A stretch of 64,000 bases of DNA. It comes from Spiroplasma endosymbiont of Aspidapion aeneum. Lineage in GTDB: Bacteria; Bacillota_I; Bacilli_A; Mycoplasmatales; Mycoplasmataceae. Shown here one piece after another: positions 11,140 through 23,237 of the stretch; within the stretch, counting starts at the first letter, position 1; each line of letters begins with the position of its first letter. The notes under the pieces are model-generated. The model worked only from the letters and a program-made list of their open reading frames with translations. It made no database searches and had not been told where the DNA came from. Position numbers and translations under genes: made by a program. Location: contig NZ_OZ034994.1 of assembly GCF_964031045.1 (NCBI RefSeq), positions 496,001-560,000 on the forward strand. The letters are read 5' to 3'.

Positions 11140-13014
11140 ATGGAAAAAGAAAATATATCTGAAAATAAAATTGAAAAACCAAGAATTGTAAGTAAAAGTG
11201 GAAACTTTATGAATACAATTTTTGTGTATTATAAAAAATATTGGCAAATGGCAATCTTCATCCTTATTTTTGTTGTTTTAATTGTTTGTTGTGCTATTGC
11301 TATCCCATTGTTGACGTATGAAATGACTACTGATATTTCAATTTCAAATCTTAAAAAAAGCCCATATTCTTCTATTAGTGTTGATGTGTTTGAAAGTAAA
11401 TTATCAATTCCATATTGAGGAATTCATTGACAAACACTTTTATACATTGGTTTGGGGATTGTTTGTTTTGATATGATTGCTTTGTATATGAGTCAATTTT
11501 TACAAATTAAGTTAGGAAAAAAAATCGAGATTCATTTGAGAAATATAGCCTTAGAATCATTGATAAAACAAGATATTTCTTACTATTCTGATAAAAAAAT
11601 TGGAGAAATTATTACAAAAATAATATCAGATACACAAATTATTGGTGAACAATCATCACAAGTCCCAGTTCAACTAATAACAGCACTTTTACAGGTTTCT
11701 GCTGGTGTGACAATGATGTTTATTTTTGATGTTAAAATGACAGCGATAGCATTGAGTTTCTTTGTTATAATGTTGGTTGTTTTATTTTCATCTATGAAAG
11801 CTGTTCGAAGAAGAATTGTAAAGGTAAGAACTGTAATTACAGAGGCAAATGGGGTTGTTACTGATAAAATAAATACTGTGAGATTGATAAAATCTAGTGG
11901 AACTGAAATTTATGAGACACAAAAAATTAAAGAAGAACATGAAAATTATTATCGAGTTAATAAAAAACTAGCAAAAATTCAAGCATTTATGATTGTTATT
12001 ATTTTCGGAGGACTAACAATTTTACAATTCATTACAATTGGAGCTGCAATGGTAATCCATGGAAACTCCTCAGATTCTGCAATGTTTTTTCAAACAACTT
12101 TTGCAGCATATACATTAGCTCAAGGGGTGATGACATCACCACTATTCCAAGTGATTATGGCAACTGTTGGGATTACAACCGCAACTGTTGCTGGAAGAAG
12201 AGTAAGTGAGGTTATTTCCTCAAAACCAATTTTTAACTTCCACTATAATGATGGTGTTATAATTGATGAAATTTTTGGAGATATTATCTTAAAAGATGTT
12301 GAGTTTAGATATCCAGAAAAACCAGACCAATTAATTTTACCTAAGTTTAATTTTACCTTTGAAGAGGGAAAAAGTTATGCTTTTGTTGGTGAAACTGGTA
12401 GTGGAAAATCAACAATTGCAAAAATACTATTAAGATTCTATGATCCCTATTCTGGAGATGTCTTAATTCAAAATGGTAACGTAAATTTAAAAGATGTTCA
12501 ATTATCTTCATATTTAAATAGTGTAGGATATGTAGAACAAGACCCCCAAATTATGTTTGGAAATGTTTATGATAATGTTCGTTATGGAAGATTTGACGCA
12601 TCTAATGATGAAGTTGAAGAAGCTTGTAAAAAAGCAGAACTTCATGAACTTATTAAAACCTGAAAAGACGGTTATAATACAATTTTAGGAGAAAGAGGGA
12701 TGTTATTGTCTGGTGGACAAAAACAGCGACTTGTAATTGCTAGAATGTTCCTAAAAGACCCAAAATTATTAATTTTAGATGAAGCAACTAGTGCTTTAGA
12801 TAATGTTGTTGAAAAAGAGATTCAAGCAAAATTAGAAGATTTGATGAAAGGGAGAACAACAATATCAATAGCGCACCGTTTATCAACAATTAAAAATTGT
12901 GATAAAATTATCGTTTTAGCTCCTGGAATTGGTATTGTACAAGTTGGTAAATTTAATGAACTAAAAAAACAACCAGGGCATTTTAAAAATCTTTATGAAG
13001 CTGGAATCTCTTAA
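11140..13014 (+). CDS. ABC exporter, fused membrane and ATP-binding domains (MdlB/MsbA type)
   Basis: A 624-residue half-transporter that should homodimerise. The transmembrane domain covers about residues 30-330 with six helices. The ATPase domain covers about 375-620: Walker [11 protein letters not shown]-loop VEQDPQ, signature LLSGGQ, Walker [10 protein letters not shown]-loop IAHRLS. All catalytic motifs are intact, and the family transports lipids, drugs or peptides. TGA codes Trp in PYWGIHWQ and KTWKDG. It sits alone under its own promoter, divergent from the FtsX gene. Substrate unknown. Confidence 0.95.
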
Positions 13015-13213
13015 AAACGAAGCTAGTTACTTATAACGCCTATAATTTACCTATATTTGTGATTAAGGGTATTTATCTTGGTATAATTATAAAGATAATA
13101 TATTTATAAATTAAATAAAGATATTTTATTATTTTGTATAATATATCAGATTAAATAACATTTAATAAAGAAAAAAATAAATTAAATTTTTAAAATAATA
13201 GGTTGGTTAATGA
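13015..13213 (+). promoter_or_regulatory. Intergenic region with extended -10 promoter
   Basis: TG-G-TATAAT is at 13079-13087 (-10 at 13082-13087), giving an AT-rich 5' leader of about 120 nt before 13214. No convincing terminator for the exporter gene was seen. Confidence 0.45.
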
Positions 13214-14404
13214 ATGAAATTAAGTTCTGCAAAAAAAATTTTAAGCTTAAAGTATGTAATGTTGCTTTCTACAATTGCAATTTTTATTGTTTTGGGTATT
13301 TATGATAAAACAATTTACACTTATTTTGCAGATAAACAATCATTAGAATCTGAGGGTTATTTTTTTAGTATATATCTTGCAAAATTAGTCCTTTATATTG
13401 ATGCTTATTTAATATATTCACTATTAATAAACTTTTATGTTACAATTTATTTTTATAAATACCGACAAAATGTTATGATTGTTGGAATGATAATCGCAGT
13501 TGGGGTAACTATACTCGCTGTTTGACGTTATATTGACACTTATTATGTTTTTGTAGAAGGTTCTTTAGTTTTTAAATTATTACTTTGAATTATCACAACA
13601 TTGATCGTTGTAACACTATTTGTATATTCATTTATTTTGGCCTTTCACAGACGTTATGCAAATCCATATTTCATTCAATCACTATCCCCACAAATGAATG
13701 CAGCAACATTTTTCTATATGGCAGTACTTTTATTTGGCTGACTGTCAAGGTGTATTTTTGGTCGTGATGCTCAAAATTTAAACAATTTTTCATACCCATT
13801 TTTAATTAATACAAGATCTTATTCGGGAATTACTGCACGTCAATCTTCTTCATTTGTGTGCAATATTGTCGAATATGTTGGTCTTTTGCTCTTTCCATCA
13901 TTCTTATTTACCAAAAAATATGATATTTATCGATATTTATATATTTTAGCCGTCTATCTTCTAATGATTTTAGTTTCTTTTGAGGTTGTTTATTATTGTG
14001 AAGCTTATGCATCTGATGTTTTTGGGGCAATTGCGTTAGTAACTGCTCTATTTATATTAATTCCAATTTTATTGGCAAGAATTCAAAGAGCATACATGGT
14101 GCGAAATGGTATGGGTGGTTATCAAACACAAGAACCATACATTAACAAAGAAGAAGAAAAAGCAAAACGTAAAGCTAAAAAGGATTTAGAAAATATTCAA
14201 AGAAGAAATGAAAAATTAGCTAAAAAACAAGCAAAAACTGCTGAAAAGAATAAGAAAAAAGAAAAATCACAAGCAGATATTGATATTGAAAAAATTTTAA
14301 AAAAAGCTTCAAAAAGTCATAAGAAAAAAATTAAAAAATCAAAAAAAGATAATAAGCACGAAGATTTTGGTGGTGACCCACCACCTTCAGATCTTAAACA
14401 TTAA
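13214..14404 (+). CDS. Polytopic membrane protein with Lys-rich cytoplasmic tail
   Basis: A 396-residue protein with about eight hydrophobic helices in residues 12-300. A strongly basic, coiled-coil-like tail follows (about residues 310-385), rich in KEEEKAKRKAKKD-type repeats, and it ends in GGDPPPSDLKH. It lies 21 nt upstream of hisS with RBS GAAGGAATTAGAG between, so it is probably co-transcribed with the aminoacyl-tRNA synthetases. I recognise it only as a membrane protein of the kind conserved in Spiroplasma and Mesoplasma; no enzyme motif is visible. The basic tail suggests contact with nucleic acid, ribosome or membrane (inference). Confidence 0.85.
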
Positions 14405-14425
14405 TAGAAGGAATTAGAGAAAAAA

Positions 14426-15685
14426 ATGATTACAAAACCAAGAGGAACAGTCGATTTATATGGCAAAAAAGCTAGAATGTATACCACAATGAAGGAATTG
14501 GTATGTCTTTTGATGAATAATTACCATTTTGAAGAGATCATTACCCCAGTTTTTGAAAATGAACAATTATTTACAAATGGAATTGGGCAAGAAACAGATA
14601 TAGTTGGTAAGGAAATGTTTAGTTTTCTTGATCGAAAATCTCGCTCGATGGTCTTAAGACCAGAGTTTACAGCCCCGGTTGTACGTAGTGTAATTGAAAA
14701 TAAATTATATACTAACCCATTGCCATTAAAATTGTTTTACTTTGATAAATGTTTTCGTTATGAACGTCCACAAAAAGGTCGCCAACGTGAATTTTGACAG
14801 TTTGGTGTTGAAATTATTGGTGTAAAATCACAACTAGCAGAGGTTGAAGCAATTCAAATTATAGTTAATTTTTTAACAATTTTAACGATTGAAGAGTATA
14901 AAATAAGAGTAAACTATCTTTTAACTGGTAGTGAACGTGAAAAATACATCACTGAACTTAAAAAATACTTAAAAAACACAAAATTATGTGAAGATTGTAC
15001 AACAAGAATTGAAAAAAACCCACTAAGAGTATTGGATTGCAAAATTGATGTTGATATTCTTAAAAAAGCACCTAAAATGGTTGATTATTCATCAATAAAA
15101 GATAAAGAAAATTTTGATAAAATTATAAAAGTGCTAAAAATATCAAATATCCAAACCACTAAAGATGATAATTTGGTTAGAGGATTGGATTATTATACGG
15201 GTTTAATATTTGAAGTTGATTTAAAATTCAAAGATGGCACATATTTAACAATTGCTGGTGGTGGAAGATATGATGGTTTAATTGAAAAATTATCTGGACC
15301 AGCATTAGAATCTGTTGGTTTTGGACTCGGATTAGAAAGACTATTTTTATATATTGAAGATAGAAATATTGAACTACTCCATGAAAACCCAGTTGAGGTT
15401 TATTTTGTGGGATTAACAGACCAATCAAGAATTTTTACAAGTCTTATAGCAAACGCTTTAAGAATGGGGGGAGTTAGTTGCGAAATTAACCACGACGAAC
15501 GTTCTTTAAAGTCAAGTTTCAAATATTGTGAACAAATAGATGCAAAAAATATTGTTGTCATTGGTGATGATGAGGTAAAATCAAACACTTTTAAAGTAAA
15601 AAATCAAAAAACTAAAAAAGAAAAAACAATTGTTGGTTTTGAGGAACTTGTAAAATATTTTATTGATAATAAGAAAGGGAATTAA
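14426..15685 (+). CDS. hisS: Histidyl-tRNA synthetase
   Basis: A 419-residue class II synthetase that charges tRNA-His. Motif 2 region: FRYERPQKGRQREFWQFGVE (Trp is TGA). Histidine-binding motifs: RGLDYYTGLIFE and GGGRYDGL. Motif 3: GFGLGLERL. The C-terminal anticodon-binding domain covers about residues 325-419. Length is typical. It is followed after 2 nt by aspS, the usual hisS-aspS pairing of Firmicutes and Mollicutes. Confidence 0.98.
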
Positions 15686-15687
15686 CC

Positions 15688-17430
15688 ATGATCAGAACAC
15701 ATAATAATAACCAATTAACATTAAAAGACCTTAATAAAAAAGTAATTTTACAAGGATATATTGATAAAATTAGAAAACTAGGTAAAAAAATATTTGTTGA
15801 TCTTCGTGATATGTATGGAATTACACAAATACTTTTTGAGGATGATTTAGTTGACGAGGCAATGTTGTTAAAAAATGAATATGTTGTTCAAGTTGATGGT
15901 GTAGTTTTAAAAAGACTTAGTGCAAATCCTGGTTTAGTTACTGGGGAAGTTGAAGTAAAATGCAAAAAGTTGCAAATAATTAGTAAATCAATCTTAACAC
16001 CTTTTGAAATAAAAGATGATCTTGATGCTAGTGAAGAAACCAGAATGAAATATCGATATTTAGATTTAAGAAGACCTTTAATTCAAAAAAACTTTATTTT
16101 TAAATCACAAATCTATAAAATAACAAGAAATTTTTTTTATGAGAATGAATTTATAGAAATACCAACACCGATTTTAGGAAAAGCAACACCTGAAGGGGCT
16201 AGAGACTTTGTTGTCCCTAGTCGATTAAATAAAGGTAAATGATATGCTTTACCTCAATCCCCTCAGTTGTACAAACAATTATTTATGGTTTCTGGGTTTG
16301 ATCGTTATTTTCAAATTGCTAGAACATTTAGAGATGAAGATCTAAGAAATGATAGACAATTAGAATTTGACCAATTAGATTTAGAAATGTCTTTTGCAAA
16401 GCAAGAAGATGTTATTTTTATTATTGACACATATATAAAAGAACTTTTTCTAAAAGCTCTTAATTATAAAATTGAAAATATTCCTCATATTAGTTTTTCA
16501 GATAGTATTGAAAAATATGGTTGTGATAAACCAGATATTCGTTATGATTTATATTTACATACACTAAATGATATTTTCAAAGATTCTCAATTTCCAATTT
16601 TTAAAGATACTAATAAATCAATTAGATCAATCGCTGTGAAATATCTTTTATCAAAAAAAGAAATTGAAGCCTGTGAAGAAATTTCAAAGCAAAATCATTG
16701 TCAATTCTTTTCATTTGTAAAAATTACAAATAAAGAATGAAGTGGTCCACTTGCATCTAAATTGAGTGATAAAGAAAAAGCATCTTTAATAAATAAATTT
16801 AAAGTTAAGGATAATGGGACTATTATCATTGCTCACGATGAATACTTAAAAGTAAGTGCAGCTTTGTCTGGAATAAGAACAAAACTAGCTAAAGATTATA
16901 AATTATATGATGAAAATTCATTCAAGCCTTGTTTTATTGTAGATTTTCCTTTATTTGAATTTTCAGAAGAAGAAAACAGATATGTTTCTGCTCATAACCC
17001 CTTTACAATGCCTTCTCAAAAATATATTGACAATTTTGAAAATAATAAACCAGAAGCGATGGCTGCTAGTTATGACTTGGTTATCAATGGCTATGAAATG
17101 GGGTCAGGGGCTGAAAGAATTACAGACCAAGAAATTCAAAAAAGAATGTTTAAAGCAATAGATATGGATAATGAAGAAATCGAAAACAATTTTGGATGGT
17201 TTATTAATGCTTATAAATATGGGGCTCCATATCATGCTGGAATGGGAATTGGAATTGACCGATTAATTATGGTAATGACAAAATCAGATTCAATTAGAGA
17301 AATTATCTCTTTTCCTAAAAATTCAAAAGGAATATGCGCAATGACAAACGCTCCAAGTGAAATTGATGACCAAGAATTTAAAGATACATTTCCTTCATTG
17401 CCAAAAAATAATAATATTATCTTCAAATAA
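15688..17430 (+). CDS. aspS: Aspartyl-tRNA synthetase
   Basis: A 580-residue class IIb synthetase. The N-terminal OB-fold (residues about 15-105) binds the anticodon. Motif 1/2 segments include ETRMKYRYLDLRRP, PQSPQLYKQLFMVSGFDRYF and ARTFRDEDLRNDRQLEFDQLD. The bacterial insertion domain follows, then motif 3 GMGIGIDRLIMVM. Three TGA-Trp codons occur. GGGAATTAACC precedes the ATG; the gene is coupled to hisS. Whether it is discriminating cannot be judged here. Confidence 0.98.
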
Positions 17431-17461
17431 GATAATAATTTGGTTCAAAAATCAATATTTT

Positions 17462-17470
17462 TGATATAAT
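17462..17470 (+). promoter_or_regulatory. Extended -10 promoter
   Basis: TG-A-TATAAT (-10 at 17465-17470) lies 58 nt upstream of the 17529 start and begins a new transcript after aspS. No clear -35 is seen. Confidence 0.5.
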
Positions 17471-17528
17471 ATTACTATATTTTAAAAATAAATAAATATA
17501 TTTAGTAAAAGGCGTGTGATAACCAAAA

Positions 17529-17981
17529 ATGAAATTATTTGAGACAAAAGATCTTGTTATTTTTCAAAACTATGATTTGGAAAATGGTATTTCTTATAAA
17601 AAGGCGTTAGTAATTGAGAAAAATAAACGAATGCATGTAATGTTAGAAATTATTGAATTAATCTTTGATGATCAAAATAAAGCAAGATTAGAAGTTTTAG
17701 AAAGACAACTTATTAATAAAGGTTTTGCTGTTCGTGGTGCTAATTTAGATGGTCTAACAGAAAATAATCTTATTATTTGTGGTAATGAATTTAGATTACC
17801 AAATACATTTGAAGGGATTAACATCAAAAAGGTAGGTGTTTTTAATAATGATTATAAATTCAATATCATTATTAACAAGTATTTCACCTTTAAAAATGAC
17901 CAATTTAACGAAAAAATATTAAAACAGGTAATTGATGAAAACAGACACTTGATTAAAAAAATTGAAGGCTTTGAAGATTAA
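17529..17981 (+). CDS. Small conserved cytoplasmic protein, function unknown
   Basis: 150 residues, soluble, with no signal or membrane segment. It starts MKLFETKDLVIFQNYD, has a charged helical middle (IIELIFDDQNKARLEVLERQL) and ends in a helix KQVIDENRHLIKKIEGFED. The reading frame is clean, needs no TGA, and stands between its own promoter and the next gene. I do not recognise a domain. Position before engB suggests a housekeeping role (inference). Confidence 0.8.
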   Translation: MKLFETKDLVIFQNYDLENGISYKKALVIEKNKRMHVMLEIIELIFDDQNKARLEVLERQLINKGFAVRGANLDGLTENNLIICGNEFRLPNTFEGINIKKVGVFNNDYKFNIIINKYFTFKNDQFNEKILKQVIDENRHLIKKIEGFED

Positions 17982-18025
17982 TTTTTACAAATAAAAAAGC
18001 CTATTAATAAAAAGGAGACCTTGTT

Positions 18026-18421
18026 ATGTATATTAAAACTTTTTTAACCAAATATGAATATAAAAACCATAAAAAAGTATTTGCAAATAAGAAATTTAAA
18101 AAAGACAATTTGCCCCTTTATGTTTCTATGCAAATTATTTATGGTGATAGTTTAAGACAATTTGCCAATAATGCAAAAATCCAACAAACAGCAATTGAAA
18201 AAGAATTGCTTATTAATGATGCTTTAGTTGAAAAACTAAAAGCAATTTATAATGTTGATTCAAAGGATAAATTAATCTTTGAAAATAATGAAAAAACTGA
18301 TTTATATGTTGATAAGAAAATACACCAAAATATTTTAAGAGCTATCAAGTGATATAAAAGACATAGTAAGATTCATGAAATATTTAAAAAGAATAAAATC
18401 GACTTAGTTTATGTTTATTAA
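18026..18421 (+). CDS. Small basic conserved protein, function unknown
   Basis: A 131-residue, Lys-rich soluble protein preceded by AAAGGAG. One TGA-Trp lies near the C-terminus (AIKWYKRHSKIHEIF). The last 11 nt overlap the engB start (18411), so the two are translationally coupled. The internal NAKIQQTAIEKELLIND region is helical. No family recognised; coupling to a ribosome-assembly GTPase hints at a translation-related role (inference). Confidence 0.8.
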
Positions 18422-19004
18422 AAATTCAGTCTTTATTAAATCGTGTGCTTCTTTTGATGATTTACCAAAAGATGATGTTAAAGAGGTTATTTTTTTAGGA
18501 AGAAGTAATGTTGGAAAATCATCTTTTATTAATAGTTTTTGTAACCAAAACAAATTAGCAAAAATATCTCAAACCCCCGGTAAAACAAGATTATTAAATT
18601 TATTCTCAATTAACAATAATTTATTTAGACTAGTTGATAGTCCTGGTTATGGTTATGCAAAGATAGCAGTTAGTTTGAAAGATAGCTTTTTAAAGCTTAT
18701 GGATGATTATCTTAAAGAAAGTTCTAATCTAAAACTTTGCTGTTTATTATTAGATATGCGCCGAACACCAAATCAAGGAGATATTGATTTATATAACTTT
18801 TTAAAATATTATAAAAAATCAGTTTTAATTATTGGCACAAAAGAAGATAAGTTAAAAAGAAATGATATTATAAAACAAACAAAAATTATTAAATCAGCAA
18901 TTGGTTTTAATGAAGATGATAAATTCATCATCACTTCATCGTTAAATAAGTTAAATATAATCAAGGTTCAAGAGTATATATTAAATTTTTTAGCCACTTG
19001 CTAA
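18411..19004 (+). CDS. engB: Ribosome biogenesis GTPase EngB (YsxC/YihA)
   Basis: A 197-residue circularly regular Era/Obg-type GTPase needed for large-subunit assembly. G1 is GRSNVGKSS (about residues 30-38), G2 TPGKT, G3 DSPGYGYA, G4 TKEDK and G5 near ITSSL. Length fits the family. It starts inside the previous gene. No terminator is obvious downstream. Confidence 0.97.
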   Translation: MFIKNSVFIKSCASFDDLPKDDVKEVIFLGRSNVGKSSFINSFCNQNKLAKISQTPGKTRLLNLFSINNNLFRLVDSPGYGYAKIAVSLKDSFLKLMDDYLKESSNLKLCCLLLDMRRTPNQGDIDLYNFLKYYKKSVLIIGTKEDKLKRNDIIKQTKIIKSAIGFNEDDKFIITSSLNKLNIIKVQEYILNFLATC

Positions 19005-19061
19005 AAATTATATATATTTTTTTTATTGATAATTTTTAGTATTTAATTATAGAATTAAATC

Positions 19062-19090
19062 TTGACAATTATATAAGATAATATTAATAT
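19062..19090 (+). promoter_or_regulatory. Promoter TTGACA-17-TAATAT
   Basis: The -35 TTGACA (19062-19067) and -10 TAATAT (19085-19090) are 17 nt apart, one of the best -35/-10 pairs in the window. The start would give a long leader of about 170 nt before the lipoprotein at 19271. The leader holds a strong GAAAGGGG ribosome site just before the ATG. Confidence 0.6.
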
Positions 19091-19270
19091 GTTATTTACT
19101 ATAGTACAAAAAAACTCGCTATTTTCTTTAAATTATTATTTTATTTGATAAAATAATAGTATTGCCTATATGAAAATTTATGATATGTTTATCAGTTTTT
19201 AATATTTTATATAAATATTGGAGATTGGTGTACTCAATTAAACTTATGTTTTTAAAGAAAGGGGATTTTT

Positions 19271-20617
19271 ATGAAAAAGTTATTATCTATATCTTCTGTA
19301 ATATCAATAATTTCCTCTTCTTTAGGTTCTGTTATATCTTGTTCGGGCTTAAATGATCTTGATAGCGTTATTAAAATTAGAGAAGTTGATTTTAATAAGA
19401 AAAATCTACCATATTTAAAAAGACTTCAAAAGCAAAATAGTGATAGTATTTCAAAGTTCCAAAACCGAATGAACGATGATATTTCAGAAGAATACGGTTG
19501 ATATTATAAAAATCTTCCTACTGCATACTCTGGAGATAAAAAAATTTTGAATCAGCTTGATGTTGATGTTAAACAAAAAACCCCAAATATCTTAAAATCA
19601 AATATTGAAAATAAAATTTGTGAGGGTCAAGAAGATTTTGGTTATGGTTATCCAAGGTGTAGTCAACTGCATGAGTTAAATAGAATTGAAATTGCAAATT
19701 TTGAACATCTTAAATCAATAGGTTATACAATTTATGCAAATATTAGTGACTGAAATAATGAAGATACATCAAAAAGTGAAATTGTTATAACAAATTTAGA
19801 TAAGAGCAAAGAATATATTAATAAAAACAAAGAAAACAAGGTTTATTTTGCTTTAACAGATGCATATGATACAGGGTGTATATATTTTAAGAGTTCAGAC
19901 CTTATTACAAAGGATAATATATCTTCTGCTAAGGGGCAAACAATTGACCTTATAGCAGTTGATAAAAATAATGGTGATCATTATTTAACTGGGGATTGGG
20001 ATGGTGGAATCCCGATCAATGTTTCAACTAGTTTGGATTATTATGAATATAATAATTCATATCTTGCAAATTTTGATTTTGTCCAATATCGTTTAAATGA
20101 TTGATTAAAATATGAATATTCAGATTCAAACAATTTATATTGTTATATTGGCACACAACTTATAAATTTTTATCTAAGTATAGGTATTGGCTATATTGAT
20201 TATCTTAGTTCTAATAGTTATCAGAAAGATAAGCCTTCTAATTATCCAATATATCTTATTAATGGTTTGCAGGATGTTGTTAATGGTAACTTATCGGGTG
20301 ATAACGGTTATGAAGCGGCGGAGTTATATTTTTTGTATAAATATGGTGTTTTTCAAAATTTGTGGACAGAAAATACGCATTATGCTGGAGATATTAGTAT
20401 GGATGCTAATCAAAATATGCCAATTAAAAATCAATTATCAGTTAATGATAATCTTGTAAATACTAAGTATAATAAATTTAATATTTGTGAATTGGATTAT
20501 AGTCCATATATATCATTAAATAATCAATTATTAGATTTTACAAAAGATGTATGGAATACACTTGTAAAATATGAAGACAAAATAAATACAGATTGGTCAA
20601 AGCCTGATGGTAAGTAG
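19271..20617 (+). CDS. Lipoprotein of unknown function (GH85 locus 2)
   Basis: A 448-residue lipoprotein: basic start MKKLL, hydrophobic core, lipobox VISC with the acylated Cys at residue 24. The mature part is Asn/Tyr/Asp-rich and reads through TGA codons as Trp (for example EEYGWYYKNL, SDWNNEDT). Its C-terminal half shares pattern with the exported protein at 3049. It is followed after 10 nt by the ABC ATPase and so belongs to that operon. Surface-exposed accessory or binding protein is the likely role; no family recognised. Confidence 0.87.
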
Positions 20618-20627
20618 AGGATAGATT

Positions 20628-21443
20628 ATGATTAAAATAGATCAAGTTAAAAAAACATTTAATCGGGGTAAGAAAATAGTTCTAGATAATATTTCTTTCC
20701 AAATAAATGATGGAGAATCTGTTGCTATCCTTGGGGGGAACGGTGCTGGGAAGACAACATTATTAGAAATAATTGCTGGGGTTTTGACCCCTGAGGATGG
20801 CAGAGTATATTTTGTTGATAGTGAGAACGATAGTAAAATAAATAAAAATTTAAGTGAATTAGAAGAAGTCAACATAAAGAACAAACAAAGTAATAAAAAG
20901 CTTAAAAACAAAGAGTGGTTACTAAAAGAGGATTTGGAAAAAAATGTTGGTTTTCAATTTCAAAATGGTAAATGGCCATTTAATACAAGAGGTATTGACC
21001 TATTAAATTTTTTTGGAACAAAAAATTGAAAAAGTAATGAATATATTAATATGTTAATTGATGTATTTGAGGTAAATGAAATTATTAAAAAACGATTAAA
21101 TAAGTGTTCTGGTGGGGAACAACAGAGATTTAATTGTCTATTGTCAATAATAAACAAACCTAAAATTCTTATTTTAGATGAATTGATCACTGGCTTGGAT
21201 TTGAAGATGCAAATAAAACTTATTAATTTTTTTAAAGAATTAAAGAAATCTGAAAATATAACATTAATAATAGTTTCTCATGTGCCAGAAGAAGTTGAAG
21301 CATTATCTGAACGAATAATTTTGCTTAGAGAAGGAAGAATATATTTAGATGATTCTGTTGATAATATTAAGAGTAAATACAAAAGTGTCCGTGAATTATT
21401 AACACAATTTTATGCTAGTGAGAGTGAAAACTATGAGAAATAG
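20628..21443 (+). CDS. ABC transporter ATP-binding protein (GH85 locus 2)
   Basis: 271 residues, about 40 longer than the paralog at 649. The extra stretch is a charged insertion (about residues 63-104, NDSKINKNLSELEEVNIKNK and onward) between Walker A and the Q-loop. Walker A GGNGAGKTT, Q-loop VGFQFQNGKWP, signature CSGGEQQ, Walker B ILILDELITGLD (Leu for the usual Pro), H-loop VSH. It is the first catalytic gene of the second cassette and overlaps the permease start by 11 nt. Confidence 0.93.
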
Positions 21444-22329
21444 TATTTTAAATCAAAAATGGAAGTTCTATTTAAGATCAAGAAGCAGCACATTTAAAAG
21501 AACATTAGATTTTGTTTTTTATTATTTTCTTAAATTTGATAAAGCTTGAGTATTTAATATCCTTATTCCACTTTCATTTTCATTACTTTCAATTTATGCT
21601 TATGTAAACTATTCTCAAATATTTTCAGTTCTCCCTCCTCAAATATTAGCCTTTGTATCATTTACGTCTTTTTTTGTTCCAACATTTTTTTCAATATCAC
21701 TTTTAGAGTGAAGAAATTCCCATCTTTTAAAAAGAATGAAATTTGTTGATGTGAAAAAAAATGATATTATTATTAGTTTTATCTTTGTTTCATTTTTTTT
21801 CTCCTTTATTTCAATAGCGATCCAATATTTTTTTATATGAATAGAGGCACTATCTTTTAGCAAAATTTATAATGTATTTACTAATTTGGTAAATATAAAA
21901 TATTATATATGATTTTGATATATTTTTGCAAACTTGCTAATAATTACCTTAGTCTTTTTATTAGAAATTGTATTAAGTAGCTTTTCTTATTCGCAAGCAA
22001 TTAATATAATAATAATTATTGTACTATTTATTGTCTTAGTGTTGTTTTCTGATATTTTAATATGATCTTTTAGCTCATCGAGAAGTAAATTTTTAACATA
22101 TGCTGGTTATTTGATATTAACAAAGTATTGCGTTTATTTGATTTTATTAACAAGTTCATATACATTTATGGATAAAAACGGAATTCAGCAAATCATCTTA
22201 GACAATACTTACACTAGAACTTATATTTTTACCTATAGTATATACTTATGTATTGGAGTTTCAATTATTTCAATAGCAGCTCTTAATTTTCTATCAATTA
22301 AAATGTTTAAGTGAAAGGGGAATGAATAG
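21433..22329 (+). CDS. ABC-2 type permease subunit (GH85 locus 2, first)
   Basis: A 298-residue membrane protein with six hydrophobic helices. It counterparts the permease at 1331: similar length, PPQI in the first extracellular loop, and LTKYCVYLILLTSSYTFMDK matching TKYCSWVILYTTSYAFQNN. Start ATG 21433 lies inside the ATPase gene. The stop TAG (22327-22329) abuts the next ATG. Six TGA-Trp codons. Confidence 0.86.
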
Positions 22330-23226
22330 ATGAACAAAATTACAAATATCAAATTTATTGAAAAACAAATACTCACTTATGCTTTTAAGACATATTTTAA
22401 AACACCAAAAACATATTTATATTCAATTTTTTTACCAATTCTTTTCTTTTGTCTTTTTTATTTATTAAAGTCTTCCTTTGGAAATGAAAATTGAGAAACA
22501 CTCTATAGCCAAGCTTGATCTCTTTTACCAATATCTTGCATTTGTAGTTTATTTACAATATCAAATATTATTATTAACTGGCGTGAATCTAATTTTATTT
22601 CCAAGATTAAAATATTAAGAATTAAAAAAATTCATCTATTTATATCATTTTTAATTTTATCATTAGTAATAACTTATATATCAACAGTAGTAAATATAAT
22701 TTGCGGTTTGATAATTGATTTGTTTCTTGTTAATAAAAATTTTACATTTGGAATTCAACAATTAATATATTTTGACCAATATGTGGGAATATTTTTTACA
22801 ATATCAATAATGCAAATTATTATTTTTTCAATAACATATATTTTTTCATTTTTTATTAATTCACCATTTAGAATTCAAGTTTTAAATCTTATATTTTGCT
22901 TGTACATGTTATTTTTTGGAGGCGTATTAATTAATCGTACAAATTTTACAGATTCATTTAATAATTCAATTATTTCACAAGCAATATTTTATATTAACCC
23001 AATCGATTCATCACAATGATTATATTTATTTTCTTGTGGAAGAATTATAAACGATTCTTCAAATATTGTATACATATCAGACAGTCTATTTTCAACTATA
23101 CCATATTCAATTCAAGATAAGTATCAAGATCTTACATATGAGATTCCATTATGTTTAACAATTTCGGGGTTATGGATATCTATCTTTGCAGTTATTTCTG
23201 TGAAACTAGACATAAAAAAATTATAG
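22330..23226 (+). CDS. ABC-2 type permease subunit (GH85 locus 2, second)
   Basis: A 298-residue membrane protein with six to seven helices. It is the counterpart of 2196, sharing the early FKTPKTYLYSIFLPIL / LKTPLTYFYMTILPLL segment. AAGGGGAATG before the ATG serves as ribosome site. It ends 11 nt before the lipoprotein GH85. The two permeases of each locus differ strongly from one another, so the transporter is probably heteromeric. Confidence 0.86.
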
Positions 23227-23237
23227 AGGGGTAAAAT

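Noticed and set aside
17409-17442. Hairpin ATTATCTT-CAAAT-AAGATAAT around the aspS stop as terminator
   Set aside because: The stem is AT-rich and has no T-run after it; more likely a coincidence of AT composition.
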